A stretch of DNA of 64,000 nucleotides, from NCBI GenBank assembly GCA_013398955.1, contig VWPU01001345.1, positions 1-64,000 on the forward strand, read 5' to 3'. This stretch comes from Callaeas wilsoni (Eukaryota > Chordata > Aves > Passeriformes > Callaeidae). Under the pieces are notes generated by a model that ran no database searches, had not been told where the DNA came from, and worked only from the letters and a program-made list of their open reading frames with translations. Of this stretch, positions 1 to 11,200 are shown one piece after another. Position numbers and translations under genes: made by a program. Within the stretch, counting starts at the first letter, position 1. Each line of letters begins with the position of its first letter.

Positions 1-2229
1 GGACGTGGCATCACCCGGGGCTCTGAGAGCTCAGGAAGGCAGAGCCAGGCCCAATGTGCGTTCCCTGGCATTCCCACACCGCTCTCCTTGCTGGGTGGCC
101 CTGATGGCCTCCTTCATAAATCATTAATAGAAGATACTTCTGAATAAATACTTTCTCTGTTATCTTCTCCAGTACTAAGGATTAATTTTGCATGAGTCTA
201 TGCCTTTACTGTTCTTCAGCAGTGACAGAAATTCATCTCTTGGCCAGATTCTATGAATGATGTTCCACATTTATTGTGTATTATGACCTTTTTGGATGAT
301 ACCAAATCAAGTCTTGGTTCTAACACTATTTCTCTTCTCTGAATGTATTGCAATCTACAGATACCTGTAATTTACAACCTTTTTCTGAGTTTAAAGTAAG
401 ATCATGATTAACATTTTATATGAAGCAAGGTGGTGAACAGGAGAGTTCATTGACTTTTCAACCCTGCAATCACCCAAACACTGTTTTACATTCCAAATAA
501 AATATTTGGTGGGTTTCACATCAGTGTTTTACCAGTGAGTATCACAATGTTGCTGTTGGGAAAAACTGAATTTATTAAGGCAGTATATTTTAAAAATTGG
601 CTCCAGCACCACACAGCTGGCAACAAGGAAAAAGTAATCTAAGGCAGCATGTAAAAAATTGTTCTCTAGTTAGACTGTGAATTTTCCAATAAACTGCCTC
701 CAACAGACCACCCCATGACACTGATTGCAAGCACAGAAAGCCTGATTGTTCAAAAGTCATGTAAATAAAACGTAGATGTTGAAATGCCAACCTCCCACTG
801 TTCACCTCCAACCTATTCTTTTCATCTTTTTCGGCTTATTTTACTTGTTTCTTTCCTGGTGTCCTTCCTCTCACTGATGTTTTCCTTCAGTACCACCCTC
901 TTTGCCTCCCAGAACCAACGGTAGCTTTTAGCTTTAATGGCAGAACAGGAACTAGAACTGTTCAGAGATGTTTTAATCTTTCACCTCACATGCCATTTGC
1001 AGGACAGGCACTACTCAGAGAAGAACTATGAAAATAGGAAAAACAGCAGATTAATTAACCTGGATCACCGAAAATCCCAAGAATCTCTTACTCCTGTTGT
1101 CTTGAACTAAAATACATGAAGTACTTCCTGGTTTATAACATACTTTCTCTAAAGGATGTTTCTAAAAGACAGTGCCAATGTGGTGTCATTTCTTTGGCTA
1201 CTTGGGTCCAAGATTTTGTAAATGTCTCTTGTTGTAGGCTGAAATGTATTACAACTTTATCACTACTTTCCTTACTAAAAATTAAACAAGTTGCTAAGAG
1301 TTCCACAAACCCATAATTAACTTCCCCTTTGAGAACAAAAAGGATGCATTTTTAAAATGTTTTTATTGCCTTACTAATGCACGTTACAAAAAAAAAGTCT
1401 TCTGCAGCAAAACACACTAAGAACAGGGATGAGTGCAAACCAAACAGATCAGAAAGTAAATTATCTATGAAACCACTTATTTCAATGCAACAGGGAACAG
1501 TAAAGTTTCGAAACAGCTTTTCCTCCTCTGGAGAATGCAAAACTCACTGGAGCTCCTCACATAAGTCAAAATATTGCACTAAAGCAAGATTTCAATTCCT
1601 TCTTCCCAGAGAGACTTAAATATTGTCCTCACAACATGTTTATTTTGTTGGAAGAGAAAAAAAAAACTTAGTCTTGAGAAAGACTGCAACCTGCTCTGTC
1701 CTGCCAAGGCAATGGCTGTGCAACGTGCTCTCTTCAAGAGAAAGACAAGGACAGCTTGGAACACACAAAAGTGGATTCTACACCATCACTGCTTCTCAGA
1801 TCTCTATTCCAATCAGTTTGTACCGACTTCCAAAGACAAGACTTCTCCAGAGACCCAGCTAACACGAGCACTTTGCCCAGATGCTTCAGCAGAACCCCTC
1901 GATCTGATGTTCTGTCAGGCTGTCTTCTCCAAGCACCCCCACACAAAGGAATTCTGAAGACATGACCTGTACCTTTGTCTTTTGGTCCACACTAACACAA
2001 GAACACCTTCCTGTGTCTCTGATGCCAAAGTGCAGCTACAAAGTTACTCAAATTCCTGGATGTGCAGCCATCTCCTTGGCACCACAGTTCACTTCATCTC
2101 AGCACTTGTTTACAGATTGAAGTACTTGTAGCCTGGAAAATTCTCCTTGGGAGGGTCTGTTCACAGGCTAGTATAGCTTACAAAGGGAAAATCATATTTT
2201 TTCTTCCTTGCTCAGTACTTTTTTTAAGA
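1..2229. other. IFT22 3' UTR and 3' flank
   Basis: AT-rich sequence downstream of the IFT22 stop codon. The part nearest 2229 must hold the minus-strand 3' UTR, but its end cannot be fixed. Several TTTATT hexamers (AATAAA on the minus strand) occur, at about 269, 571, 1362 and 1639. Open frames of 60-80 codons overlap on both strands between 1350 and 1960 with no recognisable protein and no splice or domain support, so I treat them as chance. No repeat family was recognised. Confidence 0.6.
1639..1644 (-). terminator. IFT22: Candidate polyadenylation signal for IFT22
   Basis: AATAAA on the minus strand, about 590 nt past the IFT22 stop. A GT-rich stretch (TGTTGTG) follows roughly 5-10 nt downstream, as a cleavage-stimulation element would. 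Other AATAAA copies further on (1362, 571, 269) could be used instead, so this is only the nearest well-formed candidate. Confidence 0.25.
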
Positions 2230-2378
2230 TTATGAGATAATTGACATTTCTTCCCTCTCTCTGCTCTCATTTATTATGGTGATAATGCTTCTGAAGTACT
2301 TGATAAATTCCATCCGGACATCTTCGGGATCTTCCTCTAAGTTGGAATGTATCAATTTTAGCTTGTTCAGTGGATAAG
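2230..2378 (-). CDS. IFT22: IFT22 coding exon 5 with stop codon
   Basis: Encodes residues 139-186 (begins YPLNKLKLIHSNLEEDPED, ends REEMSIIS) followed by TAA at 2232-2230. The acceptor is TTTACTTTCAAAG. The acidic and charged C-terminal helix matches the IFT22 C-terminus in length and order. Confidence 0.95.
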
Positions 2379-4640
2379 CTTTGAAAGTAAATAAAAATAA
2401 TTAGGTATATTCATTTTATAAAAGAAATAGTCACAATCAAGGTCATGAGACAGCTCATGCTGAAGTTAGCTGGAATTCAGTGGTACTCAATGTTTGACAC
2501 TCCAGATAACCCAGAGCAGGGCAAGAAGAAATGCAGCACAGTTTGTCAGTGTTGCAAACAAATACAGCTTATTGCCTGATTAAATTCTTCAAAGTTTATT
2601 ATTATTGAAGCCTAAGGTCTGGTTTTGGTCTTACATTCAGCTAAGCAGAATTAAACAAACTGAGCACTGAACTGCAATTTTACTATTGAAGTGATATGAT
2701 ACTCTTTGATTACTTCAAAATTATGGAATGATATTGTTGTATCAAATATGTATTAATATATTAATGCTTTTAACAAACATGTGCTTGTTTGAACACTGCA
2801 ACAGGCTGCCCAGAGGGAGGGTGTGTTTCAGAGCAATAAATAGCCCCAAACGATTTTGCACTATCTAAGGTACCTATTGCTAATTTTAAGCTGCAGCTCA
2901 TTAGCCTTTTATTTCAAAGGGCTCCTGTTCTTTTGACTGACAAAATCCAGACTTAAATGCCCTCGAAAGGGTCTGTTACCAAAAAGAATCCAATGTAAGA
3001 ACCAAACTACTATTGATGAGGAAATATGGTAGCAGCTCTAATTTCTGGCTCAGCTGCACACGCACTTAGAGAAGCCACTCAAACCTCTCCTCTCCTCTTT
3101 CCTTTTTTCGTGAAACAGGAATATTGCTCACCTTCTAGATGACCTTTGAAATCCATTATTTCTGTTTTTGCAAAGCACTTTAGTGTTCTTTGATCAACAG
3201 ATTTAAATGAAAAATGCAAGCCATAAGGTATGAACAATTCTAAAGACACAAAGATCAATGAAAAACTCTGAGCTACAAATGGAGTTTTCCATCCCCTTAC
3301 CCAAGGACAGGTTTTCTGTGTCCCCTGCACTGCCTGGTTTGTGATGTGCCACCAGGAGACACTGACTGTCAAGCAGTGGCTGCTGCTGCACGAAGCACGA
3401 GTACCACATTTCGATTTCTTTCAGGTGGCTGGGCAGCTCAGGGTTGAAGATTATTATTACACCATGACAGTCCTTCATCAGAGCTGGCCAGCATGTTTCA
3501 AACCTTGAAAAACACAGAAAATGGCAAGACTGACAGCTGGAAAGCAGAAACATGCATTCAAACGTCCCCAAGTTTTTTCCCCTTCTCATGAACATGTTAA
3601 GTGCTTTTTTAACTATAACATTAGTAACCTTGCCAGTTACATATCATATTCCAAGTATTTTGACTTATCTATTATGATCGTTGATCCCATGATTTTCTAA
3701 TTTGAAGATCTGCTGACAATGTAGAATTTGGTCAAATGCTTATATAAACTTAATTAAACATTGCCCTAAGAACGGATCATTCTCCGTTCCGTCTTTTAGA
3801 AATTAAGGCCTCAATCATGTGCATATATTGGTTGAAGACCACTCACATAATTTAAAGGAGATGAAGGCAATTACGGAGTGGGCCTCTGTCTCTTGTATCT
3901 ATAATTTCATTCCAGGAGTTGTGGACTTTATTGTTCTAGTCAGTCATTATCCAAAACAGAGTTCAGCTGTGATTATGGCAGAGTACCTAGTGTTGGATGC
4001 TTTACAGCAGAAAGTATAAAAATATCTTGGGGTAAAGAGTCAGGAATACTCCTCATGTCAAACAGATTGGGCCTTAAGTATGAATATCTTGTGAACAGAA
4101 CTGTGAGGAGTTCAGCAACCTGGAGGAAGGAACAATGCTGGCTTACTTTTGATCACCACTGCAGTCCCACAGCTCGAATCGACACCCAGCTCCCTTGTTG
4201 TTCCCATTGAGGCTTGGCTTCTCATACTCCAGGATCCTGCGGAAATGATGGATACACAGTGGGATATGATCCCACACAGTGGCACAGTGGAACGGGGGCT
4301 CTGCTCACCTGACCCCCTGCGTCGGGATGTAGCTGCCGATCCCTTCCGCGCTCTCGGACACGAAGTTTGCCAACACCGACTTTCCAGACTGGCAGAACGC
4401 GGGGGTGAAAGACACACGTAGGAATTTAACGCGCCAAAGCCACAACGTCGGTGCTCACCCAAGCCCCCGCGCCATCCCTCCCGCTCAGCCCCGGTGCGCG
4501 CAGGCCTGGTCTCGCTCCCTTCCTCCCTCCCTCCCGCCACAGTGACCCCGCGGGCTCGGCGGTGACGGCCGGGGGTGCCGGGGGTCCCGGCCCGCGCTCA
4601 CCTCACGGGGCCCCACCAGCAGCACCTTGGCCCTCAGCAT
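2230..4640 (-). CDS. IFT22: IFT22 (RABL5), intraflagellar transport protein 22, complete in five coding exons
   Basis: The coding join on the minus strand is 4640-4602, 4388-4309, 4236-4147, 3503-3301 and 2378-2230. It gives 186 residues, against 185 in human IFT22. Seen in the sequence: a P-loop (G1) at residues 10-17, GPRESGKS; a G2-type Thr36 in IPTQGVR; a G3-like WDCSGD at 63-68; and the family signatures CWPALMKD (74-81), EMWYSCFVQQ (101-110) and AHHKPG. The canonical G4 NKxD is absent at the expected place, which is normal for this atypical Rab-like family. All junctions are GT-AG and every phase matches. Known for the family: IFT22 is a GTP-binding subunit of the IFT-B complex, bound through IFT74/81, that moves along ciliary axonemes. 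The start codon lies 13 codons before the first donor, giving an N-terminus colinear with human. No frameshift or missing residue is seen, so the gene looks intact. Confidence 0.96.
2379..3300 (-). other. IFT22: IFT22 intron 4
   Basis: A 922-nt GT-AG intron, AT-rich. It holds one short stretch near 2792-2826 resembling the conserved CR1 segment that reads 'acaggctgcccagagggag'. No other feature is recognised. Confidence 0.7.
2790..2830 (+). repeat. Possible CR1 LINE relic fragment
   Basis: The words CAGGCTGCCCAGAGGGAGG correspond to the well-conserved CR1 3' segment that follows 'actggaacaggttgcccagag'. Only about 40 bp match, so this may be chance. Confidence 0.3.
3301..3503 (-). CDS. IFT22: IFT22 coding exon 4
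   Basis: Largest exon: 67 complete codons plus partial codons at each end (residues 70-138). It carries CWPALMKD, HGV-III-FN and YSCFVQQ. The acceptor is TTTTTCAAG and the donor G|GTAAGG, phase 1. The open frame runs past both ends, but the protein match stops exactly at the splice sites. Confidence 0.96.
3504..4146 (-). other. IFT22: IFT22 intron 3
   Basis: A 643-nt GT-AG intron with no recognised repeat or conserved element. A 66-codon plus-strand frame at 3819-4019 has no support and is taken as chance. Confidence 0.75.
4147..4236 (-). CDS. IFT22: IFT22 coding exon 3
   Basis: Encodes residues 41-69 and the start of Lys70, including the G3-like WDCSGD. The acceptor is TTTCCGCAG and the donor AA|GTAAGC, phase 2. 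Human has Gly at the third position of the WDCGGD motif; here it is Ser66, while Asp64 and Gly67 of DxxG are kept. Confidence 0.94.
4309..4388 (-). CDS. IFT22: IFT22 coding exon 2
   Basis: Encodes SGKS of the P-loop through the GVR of the G2 region (residues 14-40). The acceptor is TTCTGCCAG and the donor AG|GTGAGC, phase 2. It is separated from exon 1 by a 213-nt intron and from exon 3 by a very short 72-nt intron. Confidence 0.94.
4602..4640 (-). CDS. IFT22: IFT22 coding exon 1
   Basis: Thirteen codons from ATG (4640-4638) to GAG, reading MLRAKVLLVGPRE. It ends at a strong donor (GAG|GTGAGC) in phase 0, so the P-loop is split between Glu13 and Ser14. The exon sits inside the CpG island. 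Too short to be visible as a long open frame; found by matching the IFT22 N-terminus. Confidence 0.93.
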
Positions 4641-4670
4641 GGCGGGCGGCGACGGCGCCCCCCCGCGGCC

Positions 4671-4683
4671 GCTGCCCGGCAAC
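4671..4683 (-). promoter_or_regulatory. IFT22: X-box-like (RFX) motif 31 nt upstream of the IFT22 ATG
   Basis: On the minus strand the sequence reads GTTGCC-G-GGCAGC: a perfect left RFX half-site, a 1-nt spacer, and a right half-site with one mismatch to GGCAAC. X-boxes bound by RFX factors near the start are a known hallmark of ciliary genes. Assigning this one to RFX is inference. Confidence 0.45.
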
Positions 4684-4706
4684 GCGCGGGCGGAGGGAGC
4701 GCGCTG

Positions 4707-4713
4707 CCATTGG
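4707..4713 (-). promoter_or_regulatory. IFT22: CCAAT box upstream of IFT22
   Basis: CCAATGG on the minus strand, about 70 nt upstream of the ATG, in the orientation and position expected for an NF-Y site in a CpG-island promoter. Confidence 0.5.
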
Positions 4714-4723
4714 CTCTGCCGCC

Positions 4724-4733
4724 GTCACGTGAC
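4724..4733. promoter_or_regulatory. IFT22: GTCACGTGAC palindromic E-box
   Basis: A perfect 10-bp palindrome with core CACGTG, matching the preferred site of USF and MiT/TFE bHLH-zip factors. It lies between the CCAAT box and the GC boxes. Confidence 0.55.
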
Positions 4734-4753
4734 GGGAGGGGCGGGGCGGGGCG
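4734..4753. promoter_or_regulatory. IFT22: GC-box cluster (Sp/KLF sites)
   Basis: Two overlapping GGGGCGGGG-type GC boxes just distal to the E-box. They complete a compact GC box / E-box / CCAAT / X-box order toward the IFT22 start on the minus strand. Confidence 0.55.
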
Positions 4754-4794
4754 CTCGCCGTGAGGGGGCGGCGGCTTGGGCGGCCGTGAGGGCA

Positions 4795-5160
4795 GTCTGG
4801 GCTGTCCGTGCTCCGTCCCCTTCGTGTCCCCGGGCCGACCCCGCTCCGTCCCCGCTGTGCCCACTTCGTGTCCCCGCTCTGTCCCCGCTCTTTCCGCTCT
4901 GTTCCCTTCCCTTCGTGTCCCCGCTCCGTCCTCTTGTCCGCCCACTGTGTACTCGCTCCGCCCCCGCAGCGTCCCTGCTGTGTCCCTTTCTTGTCCCCGC
5001 AGCGTCCCTGCTGTGTCCCCTTCTTGTCCTCAGACTGTCCCCGCAGCGGCCGTGCTGTTCCCTCGCTGTGTCCCCGCTCTGTCCCCGCAGCGTCCTTGCT
5101 CCGTCCCCGCTGTCCCGTCACTGTTCCCCCGCGGTGTCCCTGCTCTGCCCGGCCTGCTGG
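4795..5160. repeat. Degenerate C/T-rich minisatellite (core about CTGTCCCCGC)
   Basis: The plus strand repeats the words GTCCCCGCT, GTCCCTGCT, GTCCCCGCAGC and TTGTCCCC with irregular spacing over about 365 bp, so the minus strand is a G-rich array. The strand asymmetry (C/T against G/A) and CpG content are extreme. Open frames of 100-200 codons pass through it on both strands and encode only Ser/Pro/Leu/Cys- or Arg/Gly/Thr-rich low-complexity sequence, so I do not call a gene. Confidence 0.8.
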
Positions 5161-8154
5161 TCGGTCTGCTGGAGCAAGCACGGTGTCACAGCAAAAGAGC
5201 GAAGGGATCCTTCACAAGCCATGTGCTGGCCTGGCCCAGGGCAGCCTTGGTAAAGGAGAAGTCCTGGCACTTTCCAGCTGCTGCTTTCAGCAAGGGACAG
5301 GATTTCCAGCCACTGAGCTGTGTGACCCCTGAGCGCTGACCAGGGGAGGAGCAGCTGATGACTCTGAGGGCAGAGTGGGTGAAAGTGGAAGGTTCCTCTT
5401 GGACCATTTTTCTGCCAGTAGATACCAAACTTTGAACCATGAGAAGATAAAGCCCACGATTCCTGTGCAACCTTTCAGGGTGCAAAAGACAATGAAAGAT
5501 GGAATAGGGACCACCAAGCCCTCTGCTGCACCCCAGTCTGCTGGCAACTTCCATGCAATGCTGCTGCTGCGTTGGCCCCAGCGCCCTGGTAGCCAGCCCT
5601 GGAGGGATGAAACAGGCGGAGGGCAGTGCCCTCTTCCAGAGCCCTCTGTCAGTGTGGCCTTCAGACCATTCTGCAGCGCTCTGCTGTCCCTCGCTAGCTC
5701 GAGCAGTGCTCTCCTCCTTGTTTCATTGCGATTTTAACTGCAGATTCTCCTTGGAAGGATGATGAAGCCAAGCTCTTGAAGATTCTTATTAAGGCTTGTT
5801 AGGGGAAGCAAGAGGCTTTTTGAAATGGCAGCTTCTAAGAAAATAGAACATCTGGCAGACAGATGTGCTGCTTCAGAGCTGTTTAGTGCCCAGGTACAAT
5901 AGCACTTCTAGACAAGCTTTCAAATAGGGCCTCTAGGCGCTACCACAATGTAAATGTTTATTACCAGTACTGCTAATAAATGTGAACCAGAAATGCTCTG
6001 CTCTCACTGAGGGGGCACAGTCTTCTCTATCACAGTGGAGACTCATTTGTTGTTTCACTCCTTATGCAGGGATAGTTTACAGTGGTTCAGTGTGGAAGTG
6101 GCATCCCAAGGTTCATACAGTATTTTAAACTTTGGAAAAACCCTTTCTTTTCAGGCTGGTGGGACTAAGACAAAGAAAAAGCAGTAGCTGCAACTACCCA
6201 TGAATTTGATTCTGCTGTAGCAGACTGGATGTGTGCTTTCTGTTTGTGAAGATTCGTGTGTGATTCAGCACCAAATTCAGAATGAGCTTATAGTTAACTC
6301 ATAGTTAATCCTTTCTGCAGCTTTGTTGTTTCCCACATTTCAGACCTGCAACTTCCAAAGGAGAGACAGAAAGGGTGGCGCAGAGAGAAGAACCAGGACA
6401 GCCTCAGCTGGCATATGGTTTTAGCTGACACTTGCACATGGAGAGAAGTGTGTTATAAAGGATCCTATTGTGGACACCAGCACAGAGGAAGGGGGGGAAA
6501 AAAGCATAAGAGGTAACTGAAACTGGGTAAAACTGGCTGTTTGTGCAGCTGCCCAGAAAGCAATTAGGATTAATTTTTAGATGGAGTGTCAGATAGGGTT
6601 GTTCTGTGTTTATATTAACCACTGAAGAATAAGGAGAGCACAGCTGACTAAAGGTGCAATTTTTGGATTTATCCATGTGATTTAGGGTTTGAAGTCAGTT
6701 TAGAAAGCGGGAATTAAGCTGTCAAGCCACTTAGGGTGACTGTTTTCAAAGGCATCTAAGTCAAGTACATTTGATGTTATCAGCATCTGCCTTAGGCATA
6801 TGGGTAAAGCTATGTTAGTTCCTGGTGTATTGTTTGCTGGGAGCACACGTGTGTGAATCATTTTCCTTCACTGATTTAAAACTCTTGGTCAGACTGCAGC
6901 AGAGAGAAAACCCCAGCAGTAAGTGAACTGCTTACAGACAATGCTGGTAATGGGCCTTATGTCTTGCCTTTATCAGATGACATGTTTTCCACCGTAATGT
7001 TTTGGTAGCAAGCAAAAATGATCATCTTCAGTTGATTTTCCTTGTAAAAATCCTCCTTCTTCCTTCAAAAGCCAAAAGCCACTGCAAGGTATCAATAATA
7101 TTTCAATAAAGCTGTTCTTCACTCTAGAAATGCCAGTGAGAACTCGAGTGAGAGACACAGTGATTGCTGTGTGAGGGCAAGTGATGCTTTTTGCCTGAAT
7201 TGCAGATCAGAGGATATTTGCCTCCGAGGTAGAGACCCACTGGTTTTACTGGAAGCAGCAGTAAAATGTAATGCCAGACAGCTTTGAGATAATACTTGAG
7301 CACTTGCAAACCATTCAGTCTTTCAGAGAGCAGTATTGTAAGTTTGCATTGTATTTCGTTTAATGTGGCACATAAAAATGTTCCTATGAAAACAACTCAA
7401 AAAAATTTTTTCATAAGCTTTTGTGGCTCAGTATTGGTACTTTGTTTAATGTACTGTAGCAATGTTTCCAAACTTTGGAAAATATGCCCTGCAGCACTCC
7501 AGTTGTGTGTGAAAATGCTGCCTGGGTTAGAAGTACAACCACATGGCACGGCTCACCATGGAGGGAAGGCTCTGCCTGGTTGCTGTGTGTTGCATGACAT
7601 TTATTGTGTGTGTGTGCAGAAACAGCTCTTCAGTGGGCGCAGACAGGGACCTGCATTGCATCGTCCATTTATTTATACTGGTTCACCTGGGGGCAAGGCA
7701 TGGAATACAGGAATTGAGAGGAAGGAACACCTAGTTTTGAGCATTGTAGCCTGTTATTAAAAATTAGGGAGAAAATCAATATTGTAATCTCGAAGCTTGT
7801 TGCTTAAGAAGCTCGGGGTAGGGATGTGTCTCTGGGGTGTAACGCATAGCTGATTGAGTAAATGATGGTTTGGATGAAGTGTGGCTCCTCTCTGGAAAAA
7901 TCTTGGGGTGGAGCTATGGCAAGAGACCAAAGGGAAACAGGACATTAAGGTGCATTGACAGGGGTGCAGTGGGGTCCTGCTCTTTGTCACCAGTCTGCAG
8001 GGTAACACTCAGTTCAGTCTCTCTCAGGAAACCTATTCTGGAATCAACAGGAAAAGCTCAAGCAAAACCTTATTGCTTTGCTCATGCCAACAGATTGTCG
8101 AGGACTTCAACTCTTATTGATCTGTGGCCTCAAAGTCCTTCCTGGGGGAAATGA
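5161..8154. other. Intergenic, no recognised feature
   Basis: Unique-looking sequence of ordinary composition. The short frames on both strands lack domain, splice or length support. A GT run near 7600 is trivial. Confidence 0.6.
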
Positions 8155-8225
8155 GGATCTTTATTTCCATTTTATAGATGGAGAAACAAAGCAGAGATGT
8201 AAAAACAAACCCAAGGAACATCAGT
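8155..8225 (-). repeat. MIR-type SINE relic
   Basis: The segment 'ccattttatagatggagaaac' and the following 'aaaacaaacccaaggaaca' correspond to the reverse complement of the MIR core and tail ('cccattttacagatgaggaaac...cccaaggtca'). The copy is strongly diverged. Confidence 0.5.
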
Positions 8226-11200
8226 ATGCCTCTGTGCCCCCCCCAAGAAAAGACACCCAAGTGTTCTGATTTTTGAATCGCAATACGTGAATCCAGAAAT
8301 AGGAGTTTGTTTCTGTGGTTTAAATCTTCAGGTCCAGCTGCAGATGATGCCTCTGATAGATGTTTTCTTTATTCTAAAGTCCGTGGAGCAACAGTAACAC
8401 CTAGTGGCTGAATGTGCCCGTCTGCTCCTCCTTTCTTTCCTTCCTTTCAAGATGTAGAATTGGAGGGCACACGGTGTGATTGACAGCTTTGACTTGCAAG
8501 GCCAACACTTAGGATCTCCAGGGATTTGCCATTTTCCTTTCAACCTCCCACCACATTCTGTTTTCTATTAAAAGTGGTAGATGAAATATGAAACTCTTCC
8601 TCCCACCTCCCAACCCCCTTCACTTTTCTGGCTTATGGAGGACGTCGTTTCAGTCCATCTTGATCTGTAGGTGGGTGGGCTGTGAGTGACCAAGCCTACT
8701 GCTTCCAGCTTGGAGCACTCAGATTTCTGTAAGGAATCCAAGCTTTTAAATTTTCTTTATCTTTTTTATTTTTTTGGCCTGAAAAGGATCAAGCAGATCA
8801 TCTGGTGGAGGTTGGTGACCTCAGTCCATTTGATAATGTGGTGTTAACTTGCCTGCGTTAAGGCAGACCAAACCAATCAGTTCCAAGAGGTACCATTTCC
8901 TAAAATGTGGTGTGTGGGATTGTTTGCCACAATCTACTGGGACTGCTAATTCATCAGAGAGGGACCCCTAGAAAAACAGCTTTAGGGAGGAAAGAACCCA
9001 CAGATGTTTATTGTGTTAGCAGGAGAGCCCTTCAGAGGGTCTTCACTGCCCCTCACAGGGGAAGGTTTCAATTTTTCCATGGAAGAAAAACATTAGGCAA
9101 AAGTATTTCTGCTAAAGCCCAGATCATTTGCATTTCTAAATAGAGCCTCAAGTCGTTGTGGGAATTACAGTACTGAGACACTATGGATTTGTCACATTCA
9201 TGCTGTTTAATTTTAGGCTTCTGGTTTAGGTATTCTGAATTAACATTGGAAGCATCTGTTTAGGAGGGTTGTCACTGCCTGTTGACAGAGCTTGAACTCT
9301 AATTTACACTGAGGATATAGGCTCTTTTACCTATGACATTAACTTGTATCACCACTCAAAGAGTAGTATTTGCCTCCCTTCACACCTCCAGTTCTCCATC
9401 CAGCTTCCTCCCAGTTACCTGTTTAGATGGAACAGATTAAATTGAAAACTAGCCTGATGCCTCTGGGATGAAAAATAAAATAAAATAATCAGCTCTATGA
9501 ACCCATTTACTGCAAAACTGCACAAAAGCCTGGTGCTAACAGAAAGGAGGTAATGAAGACCAGTGGGGACATGGCCAAGTGGGATAAGGATGGGACCATT
9601 TCTTTTGGTTGCTGTGCAGATGAATATGGAATTAAAGCATGCATATATTCTTACCATTAGTTAGACCTCCTAAATTTGATGTTCCCAATACCTGTCTGTG
9701 AGGACAGGCAAAGAGAAACACAACCTGATGGTGAGAAATGAGGAGTATTGTGCTGGGATGTGTTGGGCAACCTTTACTCTTAGAAGAAGGAGTGTGGCAG
9801 CCTTGTTGGGCGGGGCGAAAAATCTGCCTTAGTGTTTGGTAAAAGTGCTGCCAGAGGTGGCAGACCTGAAAGTACTGAAAGAAGAAAATCACAGGGTAAT
9901 TGTTATTTGTGATTCACAAGGGCTCTTGGAACCTTTTCTATTAGACCCGTATGCTTTTTGTTTTGAATACAGGATTTCAAAGTCAGCTTTGTTTCTCAGT
10001 GGCCGCTGTGGTGTTTGCCACCCCTGTTGGTCTGGGAAGAGACAGCATTTATTAATATTGTCTGATCTGGTTATTCACTCAAGGCCAGACCCTCAATGAC
10101 TTCACAGAAAGAAAGCAAAGCAGTGTGTAGTGTCTTTAGAGGCACTGCCATGTGCCCTAGGGGAGAGGAGATTTTGTTTTCTCTCAATTTCATTCTCTGG
10201 TTTGACTTATGTTACTTTGCAGTTTATGGCCAAACACGAGAGTTCCTTAACCCCACGATCCTTCCAGGCATTATGTTTCTGCTAACATCCTGGGTCAGAT
10301 CAGCTGTCTTTTCAAATGTCTCACATTCATTTTCATTTAAGGCTCAATTACCTCTTAGCAATATGCCACTACTGACAACAGATTTATACCAGTAATTAGT
10401 ATGTTTTGAGAAGTCTGGAATAAAATCCTTGCTCCTTTGTTTAGGTACCTGGATGCAGTGATGAATTCTTAACTCTGCACCCTAAGCTTTAAGAGATTTA
10501 GTCTTGATAATTTTGCCTCAATTCCCTTTAAAACCTAGTAAAAGTAGTGCATTAGTTTCCAATGCTTGGCTCACTTGCAAACTCCTCATTTGAAATTCCC
10601 TCCTTAATATCTCCAGGCTACAGAAACCCGTGTGTGTGAGACTGGCCCTCCGAAAGAGCACTGCCGCTGCTGACCTGCTGCGGTCCAAGCTCCTTCCACT
10701 GCTGCAGGTGGGATTTGAAGCACTGTGTTGCACTCTGTCTTTTAAACACCACGAGGAATGTCCTGGAAATATAAAAAGCAAAGTAGACTGGGCACTATGA
10801 AAGAGTTCATATTTAATACAGATTGTTGATCATGTAGTATTAAGTGGTTCATTATTTTATTGTTCTTCAATAATTTGAGAACTTAAATCTACTTTTGGCT
10901 TGGCTAGTGATGCTGTCTTGAGTTGGGTTATAAAAATACTGTGCTTCACCTAAGCACAGATTGTTATAGTTTTCATCTTAATTAGCAAGCTGCAGATTTA
11001 GATGGATTAATACAATCACTCTTTCTTTCTTTTGCCATAGAAGTTCAGAAGTATAATCTGTCACTTGTGAGAACATAAAGAATTGCACTGGAAGCATTCC
11101 AAACTCTTTACTGTAAGTGTTCAAAGATTTAATGGAGTCCTCAGTCATAAAATCTTTAATTTGAACTAGACCTTTATATTCTCCATTCTTAAATTCACTA

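Larger units (their letters stand above)
4290..5160. promoter_or_regulatory. IFT22: CpG island over the IFT22 5' end
   Basis: Strongly G+C-rich with frequent CpG, against AT-rich flanks on both sides. It covers IFT22 exons 1-2 and about 500 bp upstream. This is typical of a TATA-less, broadly expressed promoter. Long open frames on both strands here follow from base composition and carry no domains. Confidence 0.85.

Noticed and set aside
3203..3595. 130-codon minus-strand frame as a single-exon gene
   Set aside because: Only its central part (3301-3503) matches IFT22; both ends are intron read through the splice sites.
4603..5339. Open frames of 100-208 codons on both strands across the IFT22 CpG island and minisatellite
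   Set aside because: Composition-driven Ser/Pro/Leu/Cys or Arg/Gly/Thr low-complexity text with frames open on both strands at once; no domain, and they overlap IFT22 exon 1.
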